From the NCBI GenBank assembly GCA_947504185.1, contig CANNGJ010000005.1, forward strand, positions 50,627 to 114,626: a DNA stretch of 64,000 nucleotides. Reading direction: 5' to 3'. Within the stretch, counting starts at the first letter, position 1; each line of letters starts with the position of its first letter. This document shows, in pieces, positions 25,946 to 36,120 of the stretch. The notes under the pieces are model-generated. The model was not told the origin of the DNA. It did not search any database and saw only the letters and a program-made list of their open reading frames with translations. The stretch comes from an uncultured Tenacibaculum sp. (GTDB lineage: Bacteria; Bacteroidota; Bacteroidia; Flavobacteriales; Flavobacteriaceae). The position numbers and the translations under genes are program-made.

Positions 25946-28372
25946 TTATCTTAAAACAGCGTTTAAATTCTTTTCGAATGATTGCTGTAGCTTTTGCATT
26001 ATTTTATCAATTTGTTTGTCTGCCAACGTTTTGTTCTCATCTTGAATAACAAAACTTACAGCGTATGATTTTTTACCTTCTGGTAATTTATCACCTTCGT
26101 ACACATCAAACAAATCAACTTCTTTTAATAACTTTCTTTCTGATTGGAAAGCTAAATTGTAAATTTCTTTAAACTCAACTTTGTTATCTAACAATAAAGC
26201 TAAATCACGTTTTACAGCTGGGAATTTAGGTAAAGCGGTAACTTTCATTTTCTTGTCACCTACTAACTTTAGAATACTATCCCAATTAAAATCTGCAAAT
26301 AATACTTCTTGCTTAATTGAGAATCCTTTTAAAATAGCTCTTTTTACTACTCCAAATTCAACCAACTTCGTTTTTCCTAAACTTAATGAAACTCCTTCTG
26401 AAAACACATCAGATTTAGCTGGTGCAGTTTTTAAGCTATTCAATCCTAAACGACTTAACATTGCTGTTATCACTCCTTTTAAATAGAAGAAATCAGAAGT
26501 TTGAGTTTGTGTATTCCAACTATCTTGAGTCTTGTTTCCTGTTACAAATAAGGTTAAATGTTTATCTTCTTGGTAACCACTTTCGTATTTATGATAGGTT
26601 TTACCAAACTCATAAAATTTTAGTGCGTTATTCTTTCGGTTAATGTTATATGAGACAGACTCTAATCCGCTAAACAATAATGATTGACGCATTACCTTTA
26701 AATCATTACTTAAAGGATTTAACATCTCTACATTATGTTCTGGATTTAAATTCTCTGATAACTCAATATAATCAGCTTTCGTTAAAGAGTTTGACATAGT
26801 TTCATTGAAACCTAAAGCTGTTAACTGATTTGCAACAATGTTTTCAATCTTCACTTCTTTATCACTATCAAAAGAAATAGAAGTGTTTAACTTATGAGAA
26901 AACTCAATATTATTATATCCGTAAACTCTTAAAATCTCTTCAATAATATCAGCTTCTCGCTGTACATCTACTCTATAAGATGGTACAACCAAACCTAAAC
27001 CAGCTTCGGTAACACTATTGATTTTTATATCTAAAGAAGCTAAAATCTTTTTAATGGTTTCTTGAAGAATCTCTTGACCAATCAGCTTATACGCATTTTC
27101 AAAAGATAAGAACACCTCGAAGTCTTCAATTTTCTCTGGATAAAAATCTAATACATCTGAAGACATTTTACCTCCTGCATATTCTTCAATTAATAAAGCT
27201 GCTCTTTTTAAAGCATACTTTGTTAAGTTAACATCTATTCCTCTTTCAAAACGGAAAGAAGCATCCGTATTTAACGCATGACGTTTCGCTGTTTTACGAA
27301 CAGATACTGGATTAAAATAAGCACTTTCTAAGAAAATAGTTGTTGTATGTTCAGTAACTCCTGATTTGATTCCTCCAAAAACCCCGCCAATACATAATGG
27401 ATTATTATCTGCATCACAAATCATAATATCCTCTGAAGATAGTTCTCTTTCTACTTCATCTAAAGTTGTAAATTTTGTTCCTTTATCTAAAGTTTTTACA
27501 ACTACTTTTCCTCCTCTAATTTTAGCAGCATCAAAAGCATGTAACGGTTGCCCTAATTCATGTAAAACATAATTAGTGATATCAACAATATTATTTTTAG
27601 GAGCAATCCCAATAGCTTTTAATCTATTTTGAATCCATTCTGGAGAGTCTTTAACTTCAACATCCGTCATTGTAATTCCACAATAACGAGGAACTAAATC
27701 TTTATTTTCAACTTCAATGTCAATCTTTAGCGTACGCTCATCAACATGGAAATCAGAAACTGAAGGAGAAATTAATTCGATATTTGTTCCTTGCTGAATT
27801 AATCCTGCACGTAAATCACGAGCAACTCCGAAGTGACTCATACCGTCAGCACGGTTAGGTGTTAATCCAATTTCGAAAACATAATCAGTCTCGATATTAA
27901 AAACCTCAGAACAAGGAGTACCAGGAGTTAAACTTTCGTCTAAAACCATAATACCGTCATGACCTTTACCTAAACCTAATTCGTCTTCGGCACAAATCAT
28001 TCCATGACTCTCCTCTCCTCTTATCTTTCCTTTTTTAATTTTAAAGCTCTCACCTTTTTCATCATACAGTAAAGTACCTACTGTAGCAACTGGCACTTTT
28101 TGTCCAGCATCAACATTTGGTGCTCCACAAACAATTTGTACAGTATTTCCATCACCTAAATCAACAGTAGTTACTTTTAACTTATCTGCATTAGGATGTT
28201 TTTCGCATGTTTTTACTTCACCTACAACTACACCATTTAAGCTACCTTTAATGCTTTCTACCTTCTCAATTCCCTCTACCTCAAGACCTAAGTCTGTCAA
28301 TAATTCTCCTGTCTTTTCAGCTTCCCAGTCGGTTTGTAAAAATTGTCTTAACCAATTGTATGATATCTTCAT
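25946..28372 (-). CDS. pheT: Phenylalanine-tRNA ligase beta subunit
   Basis: Forms the alpha2-beta2 PheRS with PheS, charging tRNA-Phe; the beta subunit holds the editing domain and tRNA-binding parts. The start at 28372 (MKISYNWLRQF, 808 residues) matches the family and is preferred over a start two codons upstream. Domains in order are the EMAP-like tRNA-binding domain (about 40-150; NADKLKVTTVDLG), B3/B4 editing domain (about 210-380), B5 (about 405-475), core domain and the C-terminal FDX-ACB anticodon-binding domain (about 715-808; FPAVKRDLALLLD). pheS is not in this window. Its own promoter and terminator suggest single-gene transcription. Confidence 0.97.
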   Translation of the reverse strand: MKISYNWLRQFLQTDWEAEKTGELLTDLGLEVEGIEKVESIKGSLNGVVVGEVKTCEKHPNADKLKVTTVDLGDGNTVQIVCGAPNVDAGQKVPVATVGTLLYDEKGESFKIKKGKIRGEESHGMICAEDELGLGKGHDGIMVLDESLTPGTPCSEVFNIETDYVFEIGLTPNRADGMSHFGVARDLRAGLIQQGTNIELISPSVSDFHVDERTLKIDIEVENKDLVPRYCGITMTDVEVKDSPEWIQNRLKAIGIAPKNNIVDITNYVLHELGQPLHAFDAAKIRGGKVVVKTLDKGTKFTTLDEVERELSSEDIMICDADNNPLCIGGVFGGIKSGVTEHTTTIFLESAYFNPVSVRKTAKRHALNTDASFRFERGIDVNLTKYALKRAALLIEEYAGGKMSSDVLDFYPEKIEDFEVFLSFENAYKLIGQEILQETIKKILASLDIKINSVTEAGLGLVVPSYRVDVQREADIIEEILRVYGYNNIEFSHKLNTSISFDSDKEVKIENIVANQLTALGFNETMSNSLTKADYIELSENLNPEHNVEMLNPLSNDLKVMRQSLLFSGLESVSYNINRKNNALKFYEFGKTYHKYESGYQEDKHLTLFVTGNKTQDSWNTQTQTSDFFYLKGVITAMLSRLGLNSLKTAPAKSDVFSEGVSLSLGKTKLVEFGVVKRAILKGFSIKQEVLFADFNWDSILKLVGDKKMKVTALPKFPAVKRDLALLLDNKVEFKEIYNLAFQSERKLLKEVDLFDVYEGDKLPEGKKSYAVSFVIQDENKTLADKQIDKIMQKLQQSFEKNLNAVLR

Positions 28373-28395
28373 AATCAATCTCTAATTTTAGCCCG

Positions 28396-28403
28396 CAAAT
28401 TTA
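28396..28403 (-). promoter_or_regulatory. Candidate -7 element (TAAATTTG) for pheT
   Basis: TAAATTTGC on the minus strand is an exact fit to the Bacteroidota TAnnTTTG consensus, 23 bases upstream of the pheT start. Confidence 0.55.
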
Positions 28404-28467
28404 CGGAAAATAAAGGAAAAAAAACGCATTCTCTTTTAATAGCGTTTAGTTTACTGACTGTTAACTA

Positions 28468-28497
28468 TTTGATAACATTGTTCAGTTTCTATTTTTG
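28468..28497 (+). promoter_or_regulatory. Candidate promoter for endonuclease copy 1 (TTTG-N18-TATTTTTG)
   Basis: TTTG at 28468-28471 and TATTTTTG at 28490-28497 match the -33/-7 elements of the Bacteroidota housekeeping sigma factor with an 18-base spacer. The predicted transcript leader is about 40 bases. Confidence 0.5.
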
Positions 28498-28544
28498 TTT
28501 TTTTGCAATCCCTTTAATTTTAATATAACACAACTTTCATTTAT

Positions 28545-31391
28545 ATGAAAAAACTTTTACCCTTCGTATTACTGATAACTTCTTTATCCGTATTTTCACA
28601 AATTCCATCTTATTATAACGATGTAAATTTAAATCAAACAAGTACAGCTTTAAAAGATGCTTTAGCTACAAAAATTATTAGTACACATGCTACTAATTTA
28701 TCTTACACTCCTGATGTATGGGATGCTTTAAAGCAGTCAGATCTTAACCCTACTGATAACTCTAAAGTTATTTTAATATATGGATACAGTGATTCTGATG
28801 GTAACTATCTTACAGACAGAACTCGCGGTAAAGATGAAAATGGCGGTGCTACTGGTGGTTCTGATTGGAATAGAGAACATGTGTACCCTAAATCTTTAGG
28901 AAACCCTAATTTAGGTACTTCAGGTCCTGGTGCTGATGCTCATCATATAAGGCCAGCTGATGTTGATTTTAATAATCAAAGAAGTAGTAAAAAATTTGCT
29001 GCTGGTTCTGGTAATGCTGGTGACGTTTCTGGAGGATGGTATCCTGGTGATGAATGGAAAGGAGATGTTGCCAGAATGATGATGTATGTTTATTTACGTT
29101 ATGGTAACCAATGTTTACCTAGTAATGTAACTCTAGGTACTCCTAGTTCTTCTGACAGTAATATGATTGATTTATTATTGCAATGGAATGCAGAAGATCC
29201 TGTTTCTGATTTTGAAAAACAACGTAACCCTATTATACAAGGTTTACAAGGTAACCGTAATCCTTTTATTGACAATCCTGCATTTGCTACTCAAATTTGG
29301 GGAGGTCCCCAAGCGGAAGATTTATTTGGTAATGGTGGTGGCGGTAACAACGATACTCAAGCTCCAACTGCACCAACAAACTTAGTTGCTTCAAGCATTA
29401 CTGAAAACTCAGTAAACTTAAACTGGTCTGCTTCTACAGATAACACAGGAGTAACAGGTTATGATGTTTATAACGGAGCTACTAAGATAACCACAATTAA
29501 TGCAACTACTTATTCTGTAACTGGATTAACAACTTCTACTGCTTATACATTTTCAGTAAAAGCTAAAGATGCTGCTAATAACATATCTGCTTCTAGTAAT
29601 ACTGTTAATATAACTACTGCTGCTGCTCCTACTTCAGGAACTGCTACAGATTTATTAATTTCTGAATATGTTGAAGGTTCTTCAAATAACAAAGCTTTGG
29701 AGATTGCTAATTTTACAGGAGGTACAATTAATTTATCTGGATATTCATTAAAAAAAGCTTCTAACGGAGGTGGATGGTCTAATACATTAAATTTAAGTGG
29801 TTCTTTAGAAAATGGAAAAACTTATGTTGTTGCTAATAGTAGTGCTTCTACAACAATAAAAAATAAAGCTCAAAAAACTGAAACTAGCGTTTGTTCTTTT
29901 AATGGAAATGATGCTGTTGGTTTATTTAAAGGTAGTACACTTATCGATTTAATTGGAAACCCTAATAGTTCTTCAACATTTGCACAAGACAAAACTTTAC
30001 AAAGAAAGTCTTCTGTTAAATCACCAAATTCATCATACACATCTTCTGAATGGAATGTGCTTTCAAAAGATACATTTAGTGGTTTAGGAAATCATGTTAT
30101 TGATGGGGCTACTCCAGATACGCAAGCTCCAACTGCTCCGACTAACTTAGCTGGAACAAACGTAACACAAACTTCTGTTGATTTAGCTTGGACTGCTGCT
30201 ACTGACAATGTTGCTGTAACAGGATATGATGTATTTAATGGTAATACAAAAATAGCAACTGTTACTTCAACAAGTTATTCAGTAACAGGATTAACAGCTG
30301 CAACTAACTATACTTTTTCAGTTAAAGCTAAAGATGCTGCAGGAAATATTTCATCAGCTAGTAATACTTTAGGAATTACTACAAAATCTAATGCTGATAC
30401 TACAGCTCCAAATGCACCTACAAACCTAACCGTTTCTAACGTAACACAAACTTCGGCTAATTTAGCGTGGACTGCTGCTACTGATAATGTTGCTATTACA
30501 GGGTATGATGTATTTAATGGTAGTACAAAAATAGCAACAGTTACTTCAACAAGTTATTCAGTAACAGGTTTAACTGCTTCAACAAACTATACTTTCTCTG
30601 TTAAGGCGAAAGATGCTGCTAATAACATTTCTACTTCTAGCAATACTATTGGAGTAACTACAAAATCTGTTGCTCTAACTTACTGTTCTTCTAAAGGAAA
30701 CAACTCTAGTTATGAATATATTGATAATGTTGTTATAGGTGGTATCTCAAATAACACATCTGCAAATGGTGGTTATGGTGATTTCACAGCTCAAACAGGT
30801 AACCTTTCTTATGGAAATAACACGATTATTGTAAGTGCTGGTTTCTCTGGTTCATCTTACACTGAAAACTGGAGAGTTTGGATTGATTTTAACAAAAACG
30901 GAACTTTTGAAAGTAGTGAAGAAGTTGTTAGCGGATCTTCATCAAGCTCAGGAAACTTATCTTATACATTCTCAGTTCCTTCTTCTGCTTTATCAGGAAA
31001 AACAAGAATGCGTGTTTCTATGAAGTGGAATGGAGCTCCAACTGCTTGTGAAACATTTTCTTATGGAGAAGTAGAAGATTACTCAGTTAATATAGGTACA
31101 AGCTCTAAAGGTAACAACAATACCACTGTAATTGTTGACGGTAAGTTAGGAAATGAAGCACCTGTATTTAGTGCTAATATTTCTCCTAACCCTACTGCTG
31201 ATTTTATAAAAATTCAAATGGCTGATGATAGAGAAGCTTACTTTACGGTAACTAACACTATCGGTCAAAAAATAGTATCAGGTAAAGTCAATCATGCAAA
31301 CATTGATGTTTCTAACTTAAATAATGGAATTTACATTCTTAAAGTTACTGATGGTCAACGTTCATTCACTAAAAAGTTTATTAAAAAGTAA
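28545..31391 (+). CDS. T9SS-exported endonuclease I with FN3, lamin-tail and GEVED domains, copy 1
   Basis: A secreted nuclease of 948 residues. A signal peptide (1-18) is followed by an endonuclease I domain (about 20-260) with WNREHVYPKSL, GADAHHIRP and the NxxR motif (NNQRSS), the His-metal core of the EndA/Vvn family. Then come FN3 (about 272-365), a lamin-tail-like domain (about 368-525, LLISEYVEGSSNNKALEI), two FN3 domains (about 526-710), a GEVED domain (WIDFNKNGTFESSEE, GEVEDYSVN) and a Por sorting C-terminal domain (about 870-948; NISPNPTADFIKI, NGIYILKV). It likely degrades extracellular DNA for nutrients or biofilm turnover. A longer paralogue follows after 153 bp. Confidence 0.92.
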   Translation: MKKLLPFVLLITSLSVFSQIPSYYNDVNLNQTSTALKDALATKIISTHATNLSYTPDVWDALKQSDLNPTDNSKVILIYGYSDSDGNYLTDRTRGKDENGGATGGSDWNREHVYPKSLGNPNLGTSGPGADAHHIRPADVDFNNQRSSKKFAAGSGNAGDVSGGWYPGDEWKGDVARMMMYVYLRYGNQCLPSNVTLGTPSSSDSNMIDLLLQWNAEDPVSDFEKQRNPIIQGLQGNRNPFIDNPAFATQIWGGPQAEDLFGNGGGGNNDTQAPTAPTNLVASSITENSVNLNWSASTDNTGVTGYDVYNGATKITTINATTYSVTGLTTSTAYTFSVKAKDAANNISASSNTVNITTAAAPTSGTATDLLISEYVEGSSNNKALEIANFTGGTINLSGYSLKKASNGGGWSNTLNLSGSLENGKTYVVANSSASTTIKNKAQKTETSVCSFNGNDAVGLFKGSTLIDLIGNPNSSSTFAQDKTLQRKSSVKSPNSSYTSSEWNVLSKDTFSGLGNHVIDGATPDTQAPTAPTNLAGTNVTQTSVDLAWTAATDNVAVTGYDVFNGNTKIATVTSTSYSVTGLTAATNYTFSVKAKDAAGNISSASNTLGITTKSNADTTAPNAPTNLTVSNVTQTSANLAWTAATDNVAITGYDVFNGSTKIATVTSTSYSVTGLTASTNYTFSVKAKDAANNISTSSNTIGVTTKSVALTYCSSKGNNSSYEYIDNVVIGGISNNTSANGGYGDFTAQTGNLSYGNNTIIVSAGFSGSSYTENWRVWIDFNKNGTFESSEEVVSGSSSSSGNLSYTFSVPSSALSGKTRMRVSMKWNGAPTACETFSYGEVEDYSVNIGTSSKGNNNTTVIVDGKLGNEAPVFSANISPNPTADFIKIQMADDREAYFTVTNTIGQKIVSGKVNHANIDVSNLNNGIYILKVTDGQRSFTKKFIKK

Positions 31392-31414
31392 AATTTACTT
31401 TTTCTTTAATCCCA

Positions 31415-31441
31415 AAGCCTCATTATCTTATAATGAGGCTT
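31415..31441 (+). terminator. Terminator-like hairpin after endonuclease copy 1
   Basis: A perfect 12-bp stem (AAGCCTCATTAT/ATAATGAGGCTT, 3-base loop) starts 23 bases after the stop. The T tract after it is weak (acttata), so termination may be incomplete and allow readthrough into copy 2. Confidence 0.65.
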
Positions 31442-31544
31442 ACTTATAACGCTTAATTGTTGATAACTTACTGAAATACACTTACTATACATTAGCAAAA
31501 AGTTCTATTTTGCAACGATTTTATAAAATTTAACCCTTTTTTTT

Positions 31545-34500
31545 ATGAAAAAACTACTACCCTTTTTTTTATTGATAGCTTCTCTATCAATTTTCTCTCA
31601 ACAAGTTCCTGATTATTACAACGATGTAAACATGAATTTAACAGGTACAGCGTTAAAAGATGCGCTTGCTATTAAAATTATTGGTTCACATACTTCAGTT
31701 TTAACATATACTCCTGATGTATGGAATGCTTTAAAACAAACAGATATTGACCCAACAGATAATACAAGAGTCGTATTAATTTACGGTTGGAATGATTCAG
31801 ATGCTGATATTACAAACGATCGTACTCGTGGAAAAGACAATCACGGAAGTGGTTCTGGAGTATGGAACCGAGAACATGTGTATTCAAAATCACTAGCAGA
31901 TCCTAATTTAGGAACAACAGGTCCTGGAGCAGATGCTCATAATCTAAGACCTTGTGACGCACAAAGAAACTCTTCTCGTAGTAACCGTAAGTTTGCAGCT
32001 GGCTCTGGAAACTCTGGTATTACAGCTCAAGGAAACTGGTACCCTGGAGACGAATGGAAAGGTGATGTAGCACGTATGATGATGTATATGTATTTACGTT
32101 ACGGAAATCAATCTTTACCAACTGGTGTTGGTGTTGGTAATACAGTTCCTACTGACATGAATATGATTGATTTATTCTTACAATGGAATGCTGAAGACCC
32201 TATTTCAGATATCGAAAAACAACGTAACCCTGTATTAGAACAAATGCAAGGAAATCGTAATCCTTTTGTAGACAACCCTGCTTTTGCCACTCAAATTTGG
32301 GGAGGTCCACAAGCAGAAAATTTATTTGGTAATGGTAGTGGATCATCTGATACAGAAGCTCCTACCGCTCCTACTGATTTAGTCGCTTCAAATATCACTC
32401 AAACTACTATTGACTTAAACTGGACAGCAGCTACTGATAATGTTGCAGTTTATCGCTATAGAGTTTTTAAAGACAATGCCCAAATAGAAGATACTTTTAA
32501 TACTAACTTTACTGTTACAGATTTAACACCTGGTACTTCATACAATTTAACTGTAAAAGCTTATGATTTAGCAGGTAACTTATCTCAATCTAGTAATATC
32601 GTTAATATTACTACTATACCAGGTGGATCAGGTGGAAATACTGCTGATTTATTAATCTCTGAATATGTTGAAGGTTCATCCTATAATAAAGCTATTGAAA
32701 TTGCAAACTTTACAGGAACACCTGTTAACTTAGCTGACTACTCAATTCAAAAAGCGACAAATGGAGGTGGTTCTTGGTCAAATACTTTAGCTTTAACTGG
32801 TACATTGAATCATGGTGATGTTTATGTAATTGTTAACAATAGCGCTTCAACAGAGTTAAAAAGTAAAGCAAATTTGAATACAACAAGTAGCGTAATGTCA
32901 TTTAACGGTAATGATGCAGTCGCTATTTTCAAAGGTAGTACCTTGGTTGATGTTATTGGTGATCCTAATAGCAGTACTGCATTTGCTCAAGACAAAACAT
33001 TACAAAGAAAATCTTCAATAACAGCTCCAAATACTACTTATTTAGCTGCTGAATGGGATGTTCTTTCAAAAGATACTTTTTCTGGTTTAGGTACGCATTC
33101 TGTTGATGGAGGAAATTCTGATACTGAGGCTCCAACGGCACCAAGTAATTTAATTAGTTCTAATCTTACTCAAACAAGTGTAGATTTAGCTTGGACAGCT
33201 TCAACCGATAACGTTGGAGTTACTGGTTATGAGGTCTATCAAAATGATGTAAAAGTAACAACAGTTACTACTACTAGTCATAACGTAACTGGTTTAGATG
33301 TTGAAACAGCTTATAATTATTCAATTAAAGCAATTGATGCAGCTGGAAATATTTCAACTCTAAGTAATAAAGTATTCATTACTACTTTGGCTGCTCCTGA
33401 TACTGAAGCGCCAACTTCTCCGACTAGCTTAGCTGTTTCGAATGTAACTCAAACTACTGCTGATTTAGCTTGGACTGCTTCAACTGACAATGTTGCTGTT
33501 ACTGGATATGATGTATACCAAGGAAGCACTGTAATTGCTACGGTTACTACTACTAACTATAATGTTACTGGACTAACCGCTGCTACAAACTATACATTCT
33601 CTGTAAAGGCAAAAGACGAAGCAGGAAATGTTTCTACTGCAAGTAATACTATCGGAGTTACTACAACTACAGCTCCTGATACTGAAGCACCTTCTGCTCC
33701 TTCTAGCTTAGTAGTTTCGAATGTAACTCAAACTACTGCTGATTTAGCTTGGACTGCTTCTACTGATAATGTTGCTGTTACTGGATATGATGTATATCAA
33801 GGAAATACTGTAATTGCTACAGTTACTTCTACGAATTATAATGTTACAGGGTTAACAGCTAGTACAAACTATACTTTCTCTGTAAAAGCAAAAGACGAAG
33901 CTGGTAATATTTCTAGTGCAAGTAATACTATCGGAGTTACTACAACTACAGCTCCTGATACTGAAGCACCAACTGCTCCTACTAGCTTAGCGGTTTCAAA
34001 TGTAACACAAACTACTGTTGATTTAGCTTGGACTGCTTCAACTGATAATATTGCTGTTACTGGATATGATGTATACCAAGGAAATACTGTAATTGCTACG
34101 GTTACTTCTACTAACTATAATGTTACTGGATTAACTGCTGCTACAAATTACACATTCTCTGTAAAAGCAAAAGATGAGGCTGGAAATGTTTCTGCTGCGA
34201 GTAATACTATCGGAGTTACTACAGCTACAGTTCCTGATACTGAAGCTCCAACTGCTCCGACTAGCTTAGCGGTTTCGAATGTAACTCAAACTACTGCTGA
34301 TTTAGCTTGGACTGCTTCAACTGATAATATTGCTGTTACTGGATATGATGTATACCAAGGAAATACTGTAATTGCTACGGTTACTTCTACTAACTATAAT
34401 GTTACTGGATTAACTGCTGCTACAAATTATACATTCTCTGTAAAAGCGAAAGATGAAGCTGGAAATGTTTCTATAGCTAGTAATAATGTAAATGTAACTA

Positions 34501-36050
34501 CCATTAGTGGTACTGGATCAACGAATGAATTATTAATTTCAGAATACGTAGAAGGAACTTCTTACAACAAAGCTATAGAAATTGCTAACTTTACTGGTGC
34601 ATCTGTTAACTTAGCGAATTACTCAATTCAAAAAGCTACAAATGGTGGTGGAGCATGGGATAGCACTTTAGCTTTAAGTGGAACTTTAGCCAACGGACAA
34701 GTATATGTTATAGTTAACAACAGTGCCTCAACAGCATTAAAGGCTAAAGCTAATTTAAACTCTACAAGTAGCGTAATGTCTTTCAATGGAAATGATGCAG
34801 TAGCATTATTTAAAGGAAGTACTTTAATTGATGTTGTTGGAAACCCTAATATCAGTACTACATTTGGTCAAGATGTAACATTACAAAGAAAATCTTCTAT
34901 TTCAACTCCAAATACTACATATACTTCTAGTGAATGGAATGTATTAGCGAATGATACTTTCTCTGGCCTAGGAACACATTTAATCGATGGTTTTGTTGAC
35001 TCAGAAGCTCCAACTGTTCCAATTAACTTAATAGTTTCTAATGTTACTGAAACATCTGCAAATATAGCATGGTCAGCTTCAACAGATAATATTGCAGTTA
35101 CTGGATATGATATATACCAAGAAAATACAGTAATTGCTACGGTTACTTCTACTAACTATAATATTACTGGATTAACTACTAACACTACTTATACTTTCTT
35201 TATTAAAGCGAAAGATGAAGCTGGGAACACTTCATTAGCTAGTAATAATGTAAATATTACTACAAATGCTATTCCTACAAACACTATACTTTCTGAATCT
35301 TATTTTGAAAGTGGATGGGATAATTGGACAGATGGTGGTAATGATTGTGCTCGTTATAAAGGATCTCTTTCTTATGAAGGAAACTATTCGATTCGTATTA
35401 GAGATAACTCGGGCGTAAATTCATCTATGACATCACAAGCATATGATTTATCTTCTTACGATACTGTAGAAGTAGAATTTTACTTTTATTCTTATAGCAT
35501 GGAACCCGGAGAAGATTTCTGGTTACGTTATTACGATGGAAATTCTTGGCAAACCGTTGAAACTTATGTTAGCGGTACTGACTTTGAAAATACTAACTTC
35601 TATTCAGCAACTGTAACTTTAAATAAAACTAATTATAATTTTGCAAGCAATGCTCAATTCCGTTTTCAAAATGATGCTTCAGGAAATGCAGATCAAATAT
35701 TTATAGATCAAGTAACTATTACAGGTAAAATTGGTACCACAAGTGCAAAGGATATTGTAGCTAGTAGTAAAACTACACATATTCGTTACTTCGATTCTGG
35801 ATTAGAATTAATTGAAGGAGATTTTAAAGCGTACCCTAACCCGGTAGCAGGCGATATTTTAAATATTCAATTAAATGATACTGAGGCAGAAAATGTAACT
35901 TATACAATCTCTTCTATGTTAGGGAAAATTATTACTAGAGGTAATTTAACCGATGATTATATCAACGTTAACAACCTTAACACTGGAATCTATTTATTAG
36001 AAATTAATGACGGTGAAGAAAAGATGGTTCAGAAATTTATTAAAAAGTAA
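31545..36050 (+). CDS. T9SS-exported endonuclease I with seven FN3 and two lamin-tail domains, copy 2
   Basis: A secreted nuclease of 1501 residues. Signal peptide 1-19; endonuclease I domain (about 20-265) with WNREHVYSKSL, GADAHNLRP and NSSRS, closer to the classical HN form than copy 1. Then FN3 (about 268-362), lamin-tail domain 1 (about 365-525), five head-to-tail FN3 domains of exactly 93 residues (526-990), lamin-tail domain 2 (about 993-1150), a seventh FN3, a MAM/jelly-roll-like domain (about 1250-1395; YFESGWDNWTDGGNDC) and a Por sorting domain (about 1425-1501; YPNPVAGDILNI, NTGIYLLEI). The stalk of repeats suggests a surface-anchored nuclease held away from the cell. Confidence 0.92.
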   Translation: MKKLLPFFLLIASLSIFSQQVPDYYNDVNMNLTGTALKDALAIKIIGSHTSVLTYTPDVWNALKQTDIDPTDNTRVVLIYGWNDSDADITNDRTRGKDNHGSGSGVWNREHVYSKSLADPNLGTTGPGADAHNLRPCDAQRNSSRSNRKFAAGSGNSGITAQGNWYPGDEWKGDVARMMMYMYLRYGNQSLPTGVGVGNTVPTDMNMIDLFLQWNAEDPISDIEKQRNPVLEQMQGNRNPFVDNPAFATQIWGGPQAENLFGNGSGSSDTEAPTAPTDLVASNITQTTIDLNWTAATDNVAVYRYRVFKDNAQIEDTFNTNFTVTDLTPGTSYNLTVKAYDLAGNLSQSSNIVNITTIPGGSGGNTADLLISEYVEGSSYNKAIEIANFTGTPVNLADYSIQKATNGGGSWSNTLALTGTLNHGDVYVIVNNSASTELKSKANLNTTSSVMSFNGNDAVAIFKGSTLVDVIGDPNSSTAFAQDKTLQRKSSITAPNTTYLAAEWDVLSKDTFSGLGTHSVDGGNSDTEAPTAPSNLISSNLTQTSVDLAWTASTDNVGVTGYEVYQNDVKVTTVTTTSHNVTGLDVETAYNYSIKAIDAAGNISTLSNKVFITTLAAPDTEAPTSPTSLAVSNVTQTTADLAWTASTDNVAVTGYDVYQGSTVIATVTTTNYNVTGLTAATNYTFSVKAKDEAGNVSTASNTIGVTTTTAPDTEAPSAPSSLVVSNVTQTTADLAWTASTDNVAVTGYDVYQGNTVIATVTSTNYNVTGLTASTNYTFSVKAKDEAGNISSASNTIGVTTTTAPDTEAPTAPTSLAVSNVTQTTVDLAWTASTDNIAVTGYDVYQGNTVIATVTSTNYNVTGLTAATNYTFSVKAKDEAGNVSAASNTIGVTTATVPDTEAPTAPTSLAVSNVTQTTADLAWTASTDNIAVTGYDVYQGNTVIATVTSTNYNVTGLTAATNYTFSVKAKDEAGNVSIASNNVNVTTISGTGSTNELLISEYVEGTSYNKAIEIANFTGASVNLANYSIQKATNGGGAWDSTLALSGTLANGQVYVIVNNSASTALKAKANLNSTSSVMSFNGNDAVALFKGSTLIDVVGNPNISTTFGQDVTLQRKSSISTPNTTYTSSEWNVLANDTFSGLGTHLIDGFVDSEAPTVPINLIVSNVTETSANIAWSASTDNIAVTGYDIYQENTVIATVTSTNYNITGLTTNTTYTFFIKAKDEAGNTSLASNNVNITTNAIPTNTILSESYFESGWDNWTDGGNDCARYKGSLSYEGNYSIRIRDNSGVNSSMTSQAYDLSSYDTVEVEFYFYSYSMEPGEDFWLRYYDGNSWQTVETYVSGTDFENTNFYSATVTLNKTNYNFASNAQFRFQNDASGNADQIFIDQVTITGKIGTTSAKDIVASSKTTHIRYFDSGLELIEGDFKAYPNPVAGDILNIQLNDTEAENVTYTISSMLGKIITRGNLTDDYINVNNLNTGIYLLEINDGEEKMVQKFIKK
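33120..34514 (+). repeat. Five tandem 279-bp units encoding FN3 domains
   Basis: Units start at GAT ACT GA(G/A) GC at 33120, 33399, 33678, 33957 and 34236, exactly 279 bp apart. Units 2-5 are near-identical at DNA level over long blocks; unit 1 is more diverged. The repeats are in frame, so copy-number change would keep the protein open. Confidence 0.93.
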
Positions 36051-36070
36051 TTTCTTTAGTTTACTTAAAT

Positions 36071-36104
36071 AAAAAAGGGAATCAATTAATTGATTCCCTT
36101 TTTT
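36071..36104. terminator. Bidirectional terminator, perfect 34-bp palindrome
   Basis: 17-bp arms (AAAAAAGGGAATCAATT and its complement) without a spacer, with A residues on one side and T residues on the other. It serves endonuclease copy 2 (+) and the small membrane gene (-). Confidence 0.88.
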
Positions 36105-36120
36105 ATTAGTATTTATTATT

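Noticed and set aside
33120..34514. Regular direct repeats that could be taken for a CRISPR or minisatellite
   Set aside because: The repeats are 279 bp, in frame and encode FN3 domains; there are no short repeats with unique spacers.
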